64,000 nucleotides of DNA from Muscardinus avellanarius (Eukaryota > Chordata > Mammalia > Rodentia > Gliridae): NCBI GenBank assembly GCA_963383645.1, contig OY726561.1:136088404-136152403 (forward strand), in the 5' to 3' direction. Positions 11,748 through 23,228 of this stretch are shown in pieces; the stretch's first letter is position 1, and every line of letters begins with the position of its first letter. A program made the translations under genes and the position numbers. The notes beneath the pieces were generated by a model. That model was not told where the DNA came from. It made no database searches and was given only the letters and a program-made list of their open reading frames with translations.

Positions 11748-11957
11748 GGGGCGTGGTGGTGCACGCTTGTAATCCCAGCGCTTGGGAGGCTGAGACAAGA
11801 GGATCGCACAGGTTCGAAGCCAGCCTCAGCTATTTAGGTTCTCAGTAACTTAGTGAGACCCTGTTTCCAAATAAAATATAAAATAGATCTAGGAGTACAG
11901 CCTGAAGGTAGAAAGCCCCTGGGTTCTACCTCCAGTACCATTAAAAAAAAAAAAAAA
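11748..11957 (+). repeat. S-II SINE
   Basis: Complete dimer and A tail. Confidence 0.85.
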
Positions 11958-12193
11958 TCAGGGCTCAGAAGGGAAGTCAGGACCCTTTACCACACTTCCA
12001 GAGCTCAAGAGACCAACCTCATTCCACCCCCACAGGGTGTGCCCAGATGGACTCAGTCTGTCAGCAGGATCTGTGTGTATAAAAGTTACAGCCCGAATAG
12101 CTGAAATTCTTCATACAAATTCCAGGAGATCCAGGGGATCTGGGCACCATATGAAAATATCAGAGGGGGAAATAAAGGCTCATTTTCTTTCTT

Positions 12194-12399
12194 TTTTGCG
12201 GGTCTGGGGATGGGATCCCGGGGCACTACCTCCGAGCTCCACCCGCAGCCCTATATTTTTCTTCTTTATTTTGAAACAGGGTCTCACTGAGTTGCAGAGG
12301 GCCTCACTAAGTGGCTGAGGCTGCCCTCAAACCGTGATCCTCCGGTCTCAGCCCCCAGAATACTGGGATGACAAGCGTGCGCCGCCACGCCCAGCCTCA
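12194..12399 (-). repeat. S-I SINE with TSD
   Basis: Flanked by TCATTTTCT on both sides. Confidence 0.85.
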
Positions 12400-12605
12400 A
12401 GGGTCATTTTCTAATAATGGAGGAGATCGTATGGGATCCTGGAGTCTCTGAAACATCGCGGCCCTCACCCTCCTCCTCGGTGCTCCAGGGCCCTCCTCCT
12501 TGGTGCTCGTGGGGCCGGGGTGTCTGTTGGGAAGAGAACCAAGGGCAGTTCTCCTGACCAGATGGAACTCTGTGAACACAGCTTGGCATTGTTTGTTTGT
12601 TTGGT

Positions 12606-13256
12606 TTTTTTTTTGGCAAGGTTACTAAGGATTAAATTCAGTGGTGTTCTACCTCTGAACTACACCCCCAGCCCTATTTTCTTTCTTTCCCTTTGGGACT
12701 GAGGATTGTTCAGGGCCATTCTACCTGCAAACTACATCCCCAGCCCTAATTTTTTATTCTTTATTTTGAAACAGGGTCTCACTAAGTCGCAGAAGACCTC
12801 ACTAAGTAGCTGAGGCTGTCCACAAACCGCGATCCTCCTGTCTCAGCCTCACAAACGCTGGAATTACAAGCGTGCGCCACCACGCCCAGCCTCTTTTTTT
12901 TTTTTTTTTTGGCAGTACTCGGGATGGTATCTAAGGGCATTCTACCTCCAAGCTGCACCCTCAGCCCTATTTTTTATTCTTTATTTTGAAACAGGGTCTC
13001 ACTGAGTTGCAGAGAGCCTCACTAAGTAGCTGAGGCTGTCTGCAAACCCGGATCCTCCTGTCTCAGCCTCCCGAATGCTGGGATTACAAGCGTGCACCGC
13101 CACGCCCGGCCTCCTATTTTACTTCTTATTTTGAAAAAGGGTCTTGCTAAGTTGCCGAGGGCCTCTATAGTTGCTTAGGCTGACCACAAACCTGCCATCC
13201 TCCTGTCTCAGCCTCCCAAGCACTAGGATTCCAAACATGTACCACCACGCTGGACA
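12606..13256 (-). repeat. two SINEs inserted in the linker of a third
   Basis: Host ID half 12606-12680 and B1 half 13113-13256 enclose two complete antisense dimers, 12692-12892 and 12893-13112. Confidence 0.8.
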
Positions 13257-13518
13257 GAACTTGTCAATGTGTAACTAAGCCTTCCGCACATTCTACACTC
13301 CCTCTCCCAGGCAACAGATACAGGCTTCCTGCTATCGGCGGCCATGCCTGCAGTCTCTGGGCAGCCTTGCATTGCACAGGGCAAACAAACCATACATGGG
13401 CCAAATACATTCAAGTAGTGTGTCAGATGTTGGTAACTGCAGTAGAGGACGGAGGGGAAAGAGACAGAGCAGGGCAGGAATGGGCAGGGGGGAGGGGATG
13501 GAGTCACACCACTTTTGT

Positions 13519-13848
13519 TTTGGTACTAGGGATGGAACCCAGGGGCCTTCTACCTCCCAGGTACACGCCCAACACTTTTTTATTTTACTTTTTTGAAACA
13601 GGGTCTCCCTAAGTTTCAGGGGGCCTCAATAAGTAGCTGAGGCTGGCCGCAAACCTGGATCCTCCAGTCTCAGCCTCCCAAGGACTGGGATTACAAGCCT
13701 GTGCTATCATGCCCAGCCTCATATTTTATTTCTTATTTTGGAACAAGGTCTCGCTAAGTTGCTAAGGCTGGCCTCGCACTGGAGAACCTCCTTTTTCATT
13801 CAGCCTCCCAAGGACTAGAATTACAGGGGTGGGCCACCATGCCCAGCA
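13519..13848 (-). repeat. full SINE followed by a B1 half
   Basis: Complete dimer 13519-13719, then a lone B1 half 13720-13848. Confidence 0.8.
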
Positions 13849-13890
13849 GGGATTCCATCTTCTTTTTTATTTTATTTTATATATATTTTT

Positions 13891-14094
13891 TTTGGCGGCA
13901 CTGGGGATGAAATGTAGGAGCATTCTACCTCTGAGCCACAGCCCCAGTCCTATTTTTTATTTCTTACTTTGAAACAGGGTCTCACTGAGTTGCAAAGGGC
14001 TTCACTAAGTAGCCGAGGCTGTCTGAGAACCACGATCCTCCAGTCTCAGCCTCCCAAGTGCTGGGATTACAAGGGTGCGCCATCACGCCTGGCT
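13891..14094 (-). repeat. S-I SINE
   Basis: Complete antisense copy. Confidence 0.85.
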
Positions 14095-14295
14095 GGATCC
14101 CATCTTCTTGATTCCCCATAGCACATCGCACCTGCCCCTCAGAACTGACACTATGGTGCCTCTGGGCTCCACTGATGGTCTAGACCTTTTAGCCAACTCT
14201 GGATCCCTCACATGACTTTGCTTCTGAATCCCTGAAATGCAAGTTCACTCTGAGCACACAAGAGGTACGCCACGGATGCAGCCCAGTCCTCCCTT

Positions 14296-14370
14296 AAGAA
14301 TAAGGCCTGGCTTCCAGGAACCCCAGTACCACCAAAAAAAAAAAAAAAAAAAAAAAAAAGAATAAGGCCT
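14296..14370 (+). repeat. 25-bp S-III stub with 13-bp TSD
   Basis: Only the last 25 bases of an S-III element plus an A tail (14309-14357) remain, between perfect AAGAATAAGGCCT copies at 14296-14308 and 14358-14370. Confidence 0.9.
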
Positions 14371-14739
14371 CGCTTTGTCCCGATTTTCTCCTCCCCCCTT
14401 GAGAAATTGGAAAGGTTTGGAAAATTCCAGCCTGGTTCAGCCTTGTTTGAGTTGTGCAAGTAGGGGGGAAAAAATGTGCTTTTCCAAAAATTAAAAAATT
14501 CCCCAACCTTTCCTCTGACAGCAGGCCACCGCTTTCGGAGCCGGCACGTCAGCTCGCCAGCTCTTCCGCTCTTTCGGGAACGAATCGTCCTCTTGTCTGC
14601 ATGTCCTGTGCGCGCGTGCATTTGGTGGAGGAGAGAGTGTGAGTGGAAGGGGGTCAGTCCTAAAATAAAGCACGAGACAAGTGGAAACTGGCAGTCTCTT
14701 CGACGGCCAGGTCCCCGGCTTGGCACCCTATAAAGGAAA
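14371..14739. other. unique flank, nothing assigned
   Basis: Some CpG near 14520-14620. Open frames on both strands but no recognisable product. Confidence 0.4.
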
Positions 14740-14989
14740 CCATCTCTTTTTTCTTTTTTTTTTCAGTACTGGGAATGGAACCCGGGGCATTCTACCTCTA
14801 AGGTCCACCCCCAGCCCAGTTTTTTTTTTATTACTTTTTTTATTTTGAAACAGGGTCTCACCTAGTTGCGGAGGGATTCACTGAGTAGCTGAGGCTGGCC
14901 GCGAACCGCGATCCTCCTGTCTCAGCCTCCCAAATACTGGGCTTATAATCTGATCGTACACCACCACGCCCGGCTGAAAACCATCTCTG
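14740..14989 (-). repeat. S-I SINE with TSD
   Basis: Element 14752-14975 between two AAACCATCTCT copies (14740-14750, 14979-14989). Confidence 0.85.
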
Positions 14990-15082
14990 AGCCGCAGTAC
15001 GCCCCTCCTGTCTCTAATCGCTCTCTCCATCCGCCCAAATTCATTCATTCATTTAACCAACATTAATTGAAGACAAATATAA

Positions 15083-15542
15083 GCCAGTCATGGCTGTGCA
15101 CGCCTGTAATCCCAGGGCTTGGAAGGTCGAGAACGGAAGATTGCTGGTTCCAGGCCAGCCGCACCTACTCAGCAAGACCCCCGGCAACTTAAGGAGACTG
15201 TTTCAAATTAAAAGAAGGATTTTCTTTTTTGTGGTACTGGGGTTGGAACCCAGGGGCATTGTACCTCTGTGCTACACCCCCAGCCCTATTCTTCATTCTT
15301 TATTTTGAAACAGGGTCTCATTGAGTTACAAAGGGCCTCACTAAGTAGTAGCTTAGGCTGGCCGTGAACCTGGATCCTCCTGTCTGTCTCAGCCTCCCAA
15401 ATGCTGGGATTACAAGTGTGCGCCACCACACCTGGCTAGATTCAAGTTAAAAGAAGAAACATTTTTTTGTGTGTTATTTAAGGGCCACGAGTGTAGCGTG
15501 ATGGTAGAATATCTCCCAGGTTCAATCCCCAGTATCAAAAAA
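15083..15542. repeat. + SINE split by a minus-strand S-I SINE
   Basis: Host halves 15083-15222 and 15438-15542. The insert has a 16-bp TSD (15202-15217 and 15441-15456, one mismatch) in the A-rich linker. Confidence 0.88.
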
Positions 15543-15550
15543 TTTAGACG

Positions 15551-15760
15551 TGCCAGGTGTGATGGCGTACGCTTGTAATCCCCGCGCTTGGGAGGCTGAG
15601 ACAGGAGGATCGCGCAGGTTCAAAGCCAGCCTCAGCTACTTAGTGAGGCTCTCAGCAACTTAGTGAGACCCTGTTTCCAAATAAAATATAAGAAAGGTCT
15701 GGGAGTATAGCCCGGAGGTAGAAAGCTCCTGGGTTCCACCCCCAGTACCACAAAAAAAAA
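15551..15760 (+). repeat. S-II SINE
   Basis: Complete dimer. Confidence 0.85.
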
Positions 15761-15794
15761 TTTTTTTTAGATGTGATTGGCAGCCTTTAAATGG

Positions 15795-16150
15795 CTTCTA
15801 GTCATGTGGTGGTAGAATATCTCTCAGATTCAATCCACAGTATCAAAAAAAAAAAAAATCCGACGTGGCCAGTTGTGGTGGCACAGGCTCGTAATCCCAG
15901 TACTTGGGAGGCTGAGACAGGAGGATCCAGGTTTACATCCAGCCTCAGCTACTTAGTGAGCCCCTCCGCAACTTAGTGAGACCCTGTTTCAAAATAAAGA
16001 GCTAAAAATAGGGCTGGGGTTGTAGCTCGGAGGTAGAATGCCCCTGGGTTCAATCCTCAGAACCGCAAAAACAAATAAAAAAATAAAATAAAATAAAATA
16101 TAAAAAGGCTGGCCATGTAGCCTGGAGGTGGAAGCCCCTGGTTCCATCAG
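15795..16150 (+). repeat. ID half, S-I SINE, ID half
   Basis: ID halves at 15795-15855 and 16100-16150 flank a complete dimer, 15868-16099. Confidence 0.75.
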
Positions 16151-16467
16151 TGGCCCTTAAACGGCTCCCAGTTGTCCCCGGTTCCTATATCTGAACACTG
16201 TCCAGCCCTCCTCTCCCTTGCACAGACACCGAACTTTCTTCTATGAGCAAAATACATGACAGCGACGGGGTGCCATGGCCAGCACTGGTTCAAATGACAG
16301 TAACTTCCTTCTTGCCCCGCACTCTCTCCCCGGTTCTTCCTGTCTACTTCCTCTTGAAAAGTCAGCCGTGCTGGGAGCTGCTCGGGGAGAAGCCCAAGCG
16401 CCATGCATAGAGCAGACTCTAGCCAACAACCAGAGAGGACCTGAGACCCTGAGAACCAGGGCACAGC
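16151..16467. other. unique segment before MaLR LTR
   Basis: No SINE. An open frame of about 105 codons lies on the minus strand but has no recognisable features. Confidence 0.4.
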
Positions 16468-16468
16468 T

Positions 16469-16848
16469 TGGCGTGGTTTGGACGTGTCTTCCGAAGGCCT
16501 GGGTTGGAAGCTGAGCCCCTGGTGCAGGGCGGTGTGGGGAGCGGATGCCCGGTGAGAAGCGACTGAGTCATGAGGGCAGAGCTCTGGAGAATGGATTAGC
16601 GTCGCGGCTGCAGAAGTGGGTCAGTTACCGCAAGAGCAGCTTATTATGAAAGTGAGTCCTCCCTCCTCCTTTCCCTTTCACCTATACCTGCTTCTATCAT
16701 GTTATGATGCAGCCCAAAGGCCCCGGCCAGATGCAGAAGCCATGCCCTTGGACATCCGGGCCCCCGACGTGGTGAGCTACAACTCCTTTTCTTTATAAAC
16801 TTACCCAGTCTTTGGGATACTATCATAAACAGAAAACAGACAGAGACA
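16469..16848 (+). mobile_element. ERVL-MaLR LTR (MST/MLT type)
   Basis: Characteristic blocks in order: TGGTTTGGACGTGTC, GAGTCATGAGGGCAGAGCTC, TGGATTAG, TTATGATGCAGCCC, CTTTCTTTATAAAC-like end, and ACAGAAAACAGACAGAGACA. Near full length, solo. Confidence 0.85.
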
Positions 16849-17159
16849 CAGATTTCCCCCACACCGTTTGAGCCTTCAGATGAGACTGTGGCCTCGGCCA
16901 ACACTCTGCTGACAGCCTCGTGGGTGATGATGACCCCGCTAATCGACGCCCAGACGCCTGACCCACGGTCACTGTAAAGCAGTAAACATTATTCCAAGAC
17001 ATCACGTTTTGGGGTCATTTGTTATGAACGATACATAACTCGTATGACAACTACGTGCCAGGCTCTGTCCTTAACTCTGGGGACACAGCAGTGGGTGAGA
17101 TACACACACCCCGGCTCTCCAGTCGCTAAGTCTCGTGGGCAAAGGCAGGTGATAAGCAT

Positions 17160-17411
17160 GCTGGTCTGAATGTATCCTCCGAAATTTAAGTGTTGTTCAT
17201 CTCCAGTGCGCCAGCGCTGGCGCCTACTGGGAGGTGTTCACGTCAGGAGGGTGGAGCCCTGAATGGCCCGATGGGCTTGCTCTCCTGTGCCCTCTACCAT
17301 CCTAACATGAGCACTCAAGGCCACATCCGATCCAGTCCCTCCATCTTGGCTCTCCCCACCTCCAGAACTGCGAAAGAATAACTTTCTATTCTTTATAAAT
17401 TATCCAGTCTT
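17160..17411 (+). mobile_element. second MaLR LTR, truncated
   Basis: Shows TGAATGTATCCTCCGAAA, TGGGAGGTG-like, and CTTTATAAATTATCCAGTCT. The end is cut by the SINE at 17412. Confidence 0.75.
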
Positions 17412-17720
17412 GCCGGATGTGGTGGCGCACGCCTGTAATCCCAGCACTTGGGAGGCTGAGACAAGAGGATCGCATGGGTTCGAAACCAGCCTCAGCTACT
17501 TAGGCTCTCTACATCTTACTGAGACTCTGTTTCCAAATAAAAATATAAAATAGGTCTGGGAGTGTAGCCCGGAGGTAGAAGGCCCCTGGGTTCCACCCCC
17601 AGTACCAAAAAAAGAAAGAAAGAATAAAATTGGGCTAGGGGTGTAGATCGTAAGTAGAATGTCCCTGGGTTCCATCCCCAGTACCGAAAAAATAAAATAA
17701 AATAAAAATAAAAAATAAAA
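17412..17720 (+). repeat. B1-ID-ID composite SINE
   Basis: S-II dimer (17412-17625), then an extra ID half (17626-17720) with its own A-rich tail. Confidence 0.8.
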
Positions 17721-17771
17721 ATATACATGAACACAAAAGATGAGAGAATAGTGAGATATATATGCTTATAT

Positions 17772-17774
<3 letters not shown>

Positions 17775-17825
<51 letters not shown>

Positions 17826-18248
17826 AGGGAGTGAAACCCAGGCATTCTACCTTCAAACTACATGCCAAGCCTTATTTTTTATTTATTTTTATTTGTTTTT
17901 ATTTTTTGGTGGTACTGGGGGTGGAACCCAGGGGCTTTCTACCTCCGGGCTATCCTCCCAGACCTATTTTACACTTCATTTGGAAACAGGGTCTCACTAA
18001 GTTGCTGAGAGCCTCACTAAGTAGCTGAGGCTGGCTTCAAACATGTGCCATCCTCCTGTCTCAGCCTCCCAAGAGCTGGAATTACAAGCGTGCGCCACCA
18101 CGCCCGGCTCTTATTTTTTTATTTTGAAGCAGGGTCTCACTGAGTCGCTGAGAGCCTCATTAACTTGTTAAGCTGGCCTTGAACCTGTGATCCTCCTGTC
18201 TCAGACTCCCAACTACTAGGATTATAGGTGTGTACCACCAAACCAGAC
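17775..18248 (-). repeat. (TG)n tail and nested SINE
   Basis: (TG)n 17775-17821, host ID half 17822-17890 and host B1 half 18109-18248. An S-II dimer (17900-18108) is inserted in the linker. Confidence 0.85.
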
Positions 18249-18269
18249 TGAAATGTTTACACGGTGCTA

Positions 18270-18560
18270 AACTGGAAAGCACTGCTTTACAGTAGACGTT
18301 CGTAAGTCCAATGTACATACTGTAATCTCCAAGGTGACTATAAAAAATGAGCTGAAAAAACTAATAAGCTTAGTGGGATGGAGTAATAAAAATACTAAAC
18401 CCAAAAGAAAGCAAGAGAGGAGGAAAACGAAACATAAAACAAGTGAAACAAAGGGACAAATAAAGACAGTGGATTTAATACCAAACATACTAGTAACTCC
18501 ATTAAATATAAATGGGTTAAAACTGATTGAAATCAAAGATTGTCGGACTGGATTCTTTTT
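18270..18560 (+). mobile_element. old LINE-1 fragment
   Basis: Contains TACTGTAATCTCCAAGGTGA and the L1-typical CCATTAAATATAAATGGGTT and AAAGATTGTCGGACTGGA near the start of ORF2. Non-coding remnant. Confidence 0.65.
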
Positions 18561-18811
18561 TCTCTGAAGAAGTATGACTGGGGGGGGGGCATTTGTTTAC
18601 CTTTCCTTGGCCCTCCTTTAACTCTGCCTTCTTGCAGCCTGGAAGGCAGACGTGATAGCTGAGATTCCAGTATTTACCTTGCAACTCCGAGGCGACTTGT
18701 GTATGAAGCTGTGGTGAAAGAATGAAGAATAACAGCCCGTCAACAAGTTAGGAGAGAAGCAAGACGACCGCGACCCAGGCCTCCAGTGTCTCTTCCCAAA
18801 GTCTTGGCTTT
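18561..18811. other. unique spacer
   Basis: Nothing recognised. Confidence 0.4.
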
Positions 18812-19258
18812 ATTGGGCGTGATGGCGTACTACTACTGTGATCCCAGTACTTGGGAGACTGAGACAGGAGGATCACGAGTTTAAGGGCAGGAATTTAGGG
18901 AGGCCCTCGGCAACTTAGTGAGACCCCACTCCAATATAAAAGTAATATAAAATAGCTGGATGTGGTGGTGCATGCTTGTAATCCCAACATTTGGGAGGCT
19001 GAGATTGGGGGAATCGCGGTTCGGGGCCAGCCTCAGCTACTTAGTGAGGCCCTTTACAACTCAGTGAGACCCTGTTTCAAAATAAAGAATAAAATTTAGG
19101 ACTGACTGGGGGTGTAGCTTGGAGGTAGAATGCCACTGGGTTCCATCCCCAGTACTGCAAAATTAAATAAATAAATAAATAATTTAAAAAAATAGGGCTC
19201 AGAGGAAGAATGTTCCTGAGTTCAATCCCTAGTACTTTAAAAAAAAAAAAAAAAAAAA
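18812..19258 (+). repeat. nested SINE
   Basis: Host B1 half 18812-18952 and ID half 19190-19258 enclose a complete S-I dimer (18953-19182). Confidence 0.85.
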
Positions 19259-19656
19259 CTGTACCAAAAGAAACCAAGGTGTTGGCTTTGGCTCTGGAGT
19301 ACTGGATGGAGTACCAGAGTACCAGGGTTCCAAGGGCCAAAGTACTAACTTCACAGATGCGCTCCACCCCCACGCTTCTCCTTGGCAGCCCAGTATGCGG
19401 AAAGCAAGCCATGAAGTCGTAGAACCAGCCCGTCCACCCTGAGCCGGCCAGCTTCCCAGTTTCCCAGCTCCCGGTTCCAGTTGCCCACACCAGTCCTGAC
19501 AGGGCCTGGAATGAGCCAGCCAGCGCACAGGAAAAAGGAAGAGGCGGGCAGATGGGAGAAGAGGTCGGCCTTCCCTGGCCCCGCCCCAAGCCTCGCCTGC
19601 CAGGTGGGATAAGCCTAAGCAAAAAGCCCCAGCCCTCAGCCAAAGGTTTCAGAAAG
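19259..19656. other. unique flank, nothing assigned
   Basis: Moderately GC-rich. No family resemblance in any frame. Confidence 0.4.
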
Positions 19657-19837
19657 CCCTAGGTGGTACTACCAGCTTGTAATCTCAATGCTTGGGCGGC
19701 TGAAACAGGAGGGTCTCAGGTTGCTGAGCAACCTGGCCAGCCTCAGCAACTCAAGCCCTCTGCAACGTAGCAAGACCCTGTTTCCACAGAAAAAGCAAAA
19801 AAGCTCCTGGATTCAATCCCCAGTACTAAAAAAAAAA
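19657..19837 (+). repeat. old B1-dID SINE
   Basis: Diverged copy with a small insertion in the B1 half. Confidence 0.65.
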
Positions 19838-20040
19838 GACACAGGAGAGAGGTGTCAACAAAATTCTCCAAGAAGCCAGCTCAGCAGAGCCAGGGACAAT
19901 CTCAGGAAACGGAGGCCCCAGCCCCTCTCGGAAGGGTCACAAGGGAAGCTGGCAACAGGAAGGCGGGTTGGAACTCTCCAAGATGCGCGTTCTCCCACCG
20001 CCAAACTGCAGCCTTGCCATCTGCAGAGGCCGAAGGTGGG

Positions 20041-20930
20041 GAGGGCAGCGGGGTCCCGGCCCCCGACCCCTTTAAAAGAAACTTCCTTTTCCTGCGTTCT
20101 AAGCCTGGCAGCCAGGCTCCCAGCAGGAAGAGGCAGGGCCCCTTCATTAAGAAAGTGGCCCAAGGGGGATGGGCTAGCTATGTTCATTCTTTGAGGAGAT
20201 AGAAAGGAAATAGGCAGATAGGGAAAAGGCCTTGGTAGAAAAAAGCTAATTTCCTGAGTTTCCTGAGGGGCAACAAATGCCTGAAACTCCAAAGGCTCAG
20301 GAGATAAGAAGGCCAGAGCTTCACAAAGCCATCCTGAGTTTCCTAATCAACAAACCCACCGAGCAAGTCTGGCATTCCTGAAGACCCTTCAAAGAACTTG
20401 CAAATGCCCTATGCAAATTCTCCTTGGAATCTCAAAGTCACCCTAACCACAAACGGACTTGCAAAATGTCAGGCATGGCCAGTCAGATGGCAAAAGGGGA
20501 GGACGTCCCTCCCCCTTTTGGGGAGCTGTTCTCTCTCGCAGGTCGTGTTGGCACTGAGAGAAGGCAGAGTGCTTCTGAAGGCACGTGGCTTGGGCGACTC
20601 TTGAGTAGTGACCCCTCTGCTGGACATCATGGCTGACCAGGCCCCTAGGGGTGACCTGTACCTCTTCTGGCAGATCACGTGGACTCTGGGAGAAAGTAGT
20701 TTGCAACTGATGGGCACTTGGCTCGGGCGACACCAAGAACTCGCCAAGAACTCGCCGGGGTTTTCTCTCAAGAAACCCCCGTTTCAGCAACCAGGCTCCC
20801 AGCAGGAAGAGGCAGGGCCCCTTCATTAAGAAAGTGGCCCAAGGGGGATGGGCTAGCTGTGTTCCTTCTTTGGGGTCCCCCAATATTGGGGCCAGAGCTC
20901 CACCCTGTATTTTTCCCGTGAGACCCCCCT
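20041..20930. mobile_element. LTR-like segment with an 82-bp direct repeat
   Basis: Blocks 20112-20193 and 20791-20872 match at 80 of 82 positions. A TTTAAAAG box (20071-20078) lies 40 bp before the first. The arrangement resembles a degenerate or rearranged LTR, but neither a primer-binding site nor coding sequence is visible. Confidence 0.45.
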
Positions 20931-20949
20931 CCCAAAAAGCCAACTCTGC

Positions 20950-21335
20950 CCCCACACAGGTTTTCCATTGGGCTGCTAAACGCCTCCGTCTGAAATAGGA
21001 CCAGACAGCCAAGAATTAAAGTCATTTGAGGGAAGCCGTAACTACGAAAAACAGACCAAAACAAACAGAAAAAGTGAACTCCAAGGAAACGAAGATAATG
21101 TGGAGTTTGGAAGAAGAAAACTATTTTCATTAGAATTACTACTCCCAGAGGGATAATTAATTCAGGAAACAAGAAGACGGTATTAGAAAGAAAAAAAAAC
21201 ACCTTGGACGAGAAACAACTCTTGCAAATTAAAAAGGATGGCAAAGATGAAATAGTAAGGCTGAAATAAAAATGGAAGGAAATTTCCCAGGGGGTGGAGA
21301 GGGAGGAATACTGTCATAAGAAAAAAAAAAAAAGA
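20950..21335 (+). mobile_element. LINE-1/HAL1-like fragment
   Basis: A-rich sequence with ATTCAGGAAACAAGAAGACG-type and GGAAATTTCCCAGGGGGT-type blocks, collinear with the fragments at 22013, 22908 and 23229. Confidence 0.5.
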
Positions 21336-21384
21336 TTTAAAGATTAGAGGGTCATTGAGGGAGTTTTTGTTATTTGTTTGTGTG

Positions 21385-21813
21385 TTTGTTTTGTGGTACT
21401 GGAGATGGAACCCAGGGGCTTTCTATCTCAGAGCTACGCCCCAGCCCTATTGCTTATTCTTTACCTCTTTATCTTTTTTTTTTTTTTTTTTTTGCGGTAC
21501 TAGGGAATACCCACAGCCCTATTTTTTATATTTTTTATTCTTTATTTTGAAACGGGGTCTCACTGAGTTGCACAGGGCCTCACTAAGTAGCTGAGGCTGT
21601 CTAGGAACCGCCATCCTCCTGTCTCGGCCTCCCGAATGCTGGGATGACAAGCGTGCGCCACCACACCCTGCTGCTTATTCTTTATTTTAAAACAAGGTCT
21701 CACTAAATTGTGGAGGGCCTCACTAAGTAGCTAAGGCTGGCCCTGAACCCACGATCCTCTTGTCTCAGTTTCCCAAGCACTAGGATTATAAACTTTTGCC
21801 ACCACAACAGCTC
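21385..21813 (-). repeat. nested SINE
   Basis: Host ID half 21385-21470 and B1 half 21673-21813. The insert is 21477-21672. GCTTATTCTTTA is repeated at the junctions. Confidence 0.85.
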
Positions 21814-21829
21814 ATTGATGGAGTTTTTT

Positions 21830-22012
21830 GTTTTTTGTTTTGTGGTACTGGGGTGAAACCCAGAGGCTTTTCTACCCCCAGGCTACACTCCCAGACCTAT
21901 TTTTTACTTTATTTGGAAACAGGGTCTCGCTAAGTTGCTGAGAGCCTCACTAAGTAGCTGAGGCTGACTTCGAACCTGTGCCATCCTCCTGCCTCAGCCT
22001 CCCAACACCCAG
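21830..22012 (-). repeat. S-II SINE, B1 head missing
   Basis: Antisense copy ends before the usual CACGCCCGGC. Confidence 0.8.
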
Positions 22013-22330
22013 ATAACTAAAGTTCAGAAAGAGAAAACAGATAAACTGGAGAGAAGTGACAACAGATAAGAGAAAATTCCAGAGCTCAGAGACATGAAAT
22101 GCCAAATGAAAGGCCCATGCAGGCTCAGAACAAAGGACAAAACCTATCAAGAAGCATCTCTGGGAAATTCTAGGGCATGCAAAAAAAAAAAAAAAAAAAA
22201 ATCCTAAAAGCTTCTAGAGAAAGAGAAAATAGTTTCTATCAGGGATCAGCAGTCAGAATCACATTGCTTTCTTAAAAACAGTCCTGAAAGAAAACAATGA
22301 AGCAACTCATTCAAAATACACAGGGAAGCT
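22013..22330 (+). mobile_element. LINE-1/HAL1-like fragment
   Basis: Contains CCTAAAAGCTTCTAGAGAAA, GGGATCAGCAGTCAGAATCA and similar blocks typical of the ORF1-like region. Interrupted by SINEs. Confidence 0.65.
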
Positions 22331-22787
22331 GCGCGTGGTGGTGTAGGCCTGTCATCCCTGTACTTGGGAAGCTGAGACAGGAGGATCGCAGGTTCGAGGA
22401 CAGCCTCAGCAAGTAGTGAGACTCACGTCAATCGAACAAGACTCTGTTTCCAGATAAACAAATTGGAGCCGAGTGTGGTTGCGCACGCTTATAATCCCAG
22501 CATTTGGGAGGTTGGGACAGGAGGATCACGGTTCACGGACAGCCTCAGCTACTTAGTGAGGCTCTTTGCAACTCGGTGAGACCCTGTTTCAAAATAAAAA
22601 TAAATAGGGCTGGGGGTGTAGCTCAGAGGTAGAATGCCCCTGGGTTCCATCCCTAGTATCTCAAGAAAAAAGAAAACAAAACTGAGCTGGGGGTGTAGCT
22701 AGAAGGTAGACTACTTCTGGGTTCAATCCCCAATGCCACACAAGAAAACAAAACAAAAACAAAAAAAAGACAAAATACACAGGGAAG
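22312..22787 (+). repeat. nested SINE with 17-bp perfect TSD
   Basis: Host B1 half 22329-22465 and ID half 22681-22770 enclose an S-I dimer (22466-22680). CAAAATACACAGGGAAG repeats at 22312-22328 and 22771-22787. Confidence 0.9.
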
Positions 22788-22798
22788 ATGGGCGTGCT

Positions 22799-22828
22799 GT
22801 CTGTGTGTGTGTGTACATATATATATAC

Positions 22829-22866
<38 letters not shown>

Positions 22867-22907
22867 ATATGAAATATATATATATGAATATATATGAGAT
22901 ATATATA
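22799..22907. repeat. compound (TG)n(TA)n microsatellite
   Basis: Alternating TG and TATA blocks. Confidence 0.9.
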
Positions 22908-23005
22908 TGAAAATTACTTCTAACCTAAAATTTTATACCCAGCTAAGTATCAATGATGTATAAAGGTAAAATAAAGATACTTTGAAACATGTACAGTTTT
23001 TTTTT
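22908..23005 (+). mobile_element. LINE-1/HAL1-like fragment
   Basis: TTTTATACCCAGCTAAGTAT followed by GGTAAAATAAAGATACTTTG, continuing the element seen at 22013-22330. Confidence 0.65.
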
Positions 23006-23018
23006 AATGTTGCTTCCA

Positions 23019-23228
23019 AGCCAGGCACAGTGGTCCACACCTATAATCCTACTATTTGAAAGGCCAGAACAGGAGGATCATAGGTTCAAAGCCAGCCTCA
23101 GACACCTAACAATGATTTTGGCATCTTAGCCACACCCTACTTCAAAAGAAAAAAAGAGCTGGTGGGTGTGGGGGTGGTTCTGGTCAGAGGTAGAAAGCCC
23201 CTGGGTTTAACCCCCAGTATCCCTCCAA
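23019..23228 (+). repeat. old B1-dID SINE
   Basis: Both halves present, diverged. Confidence 0.75.
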
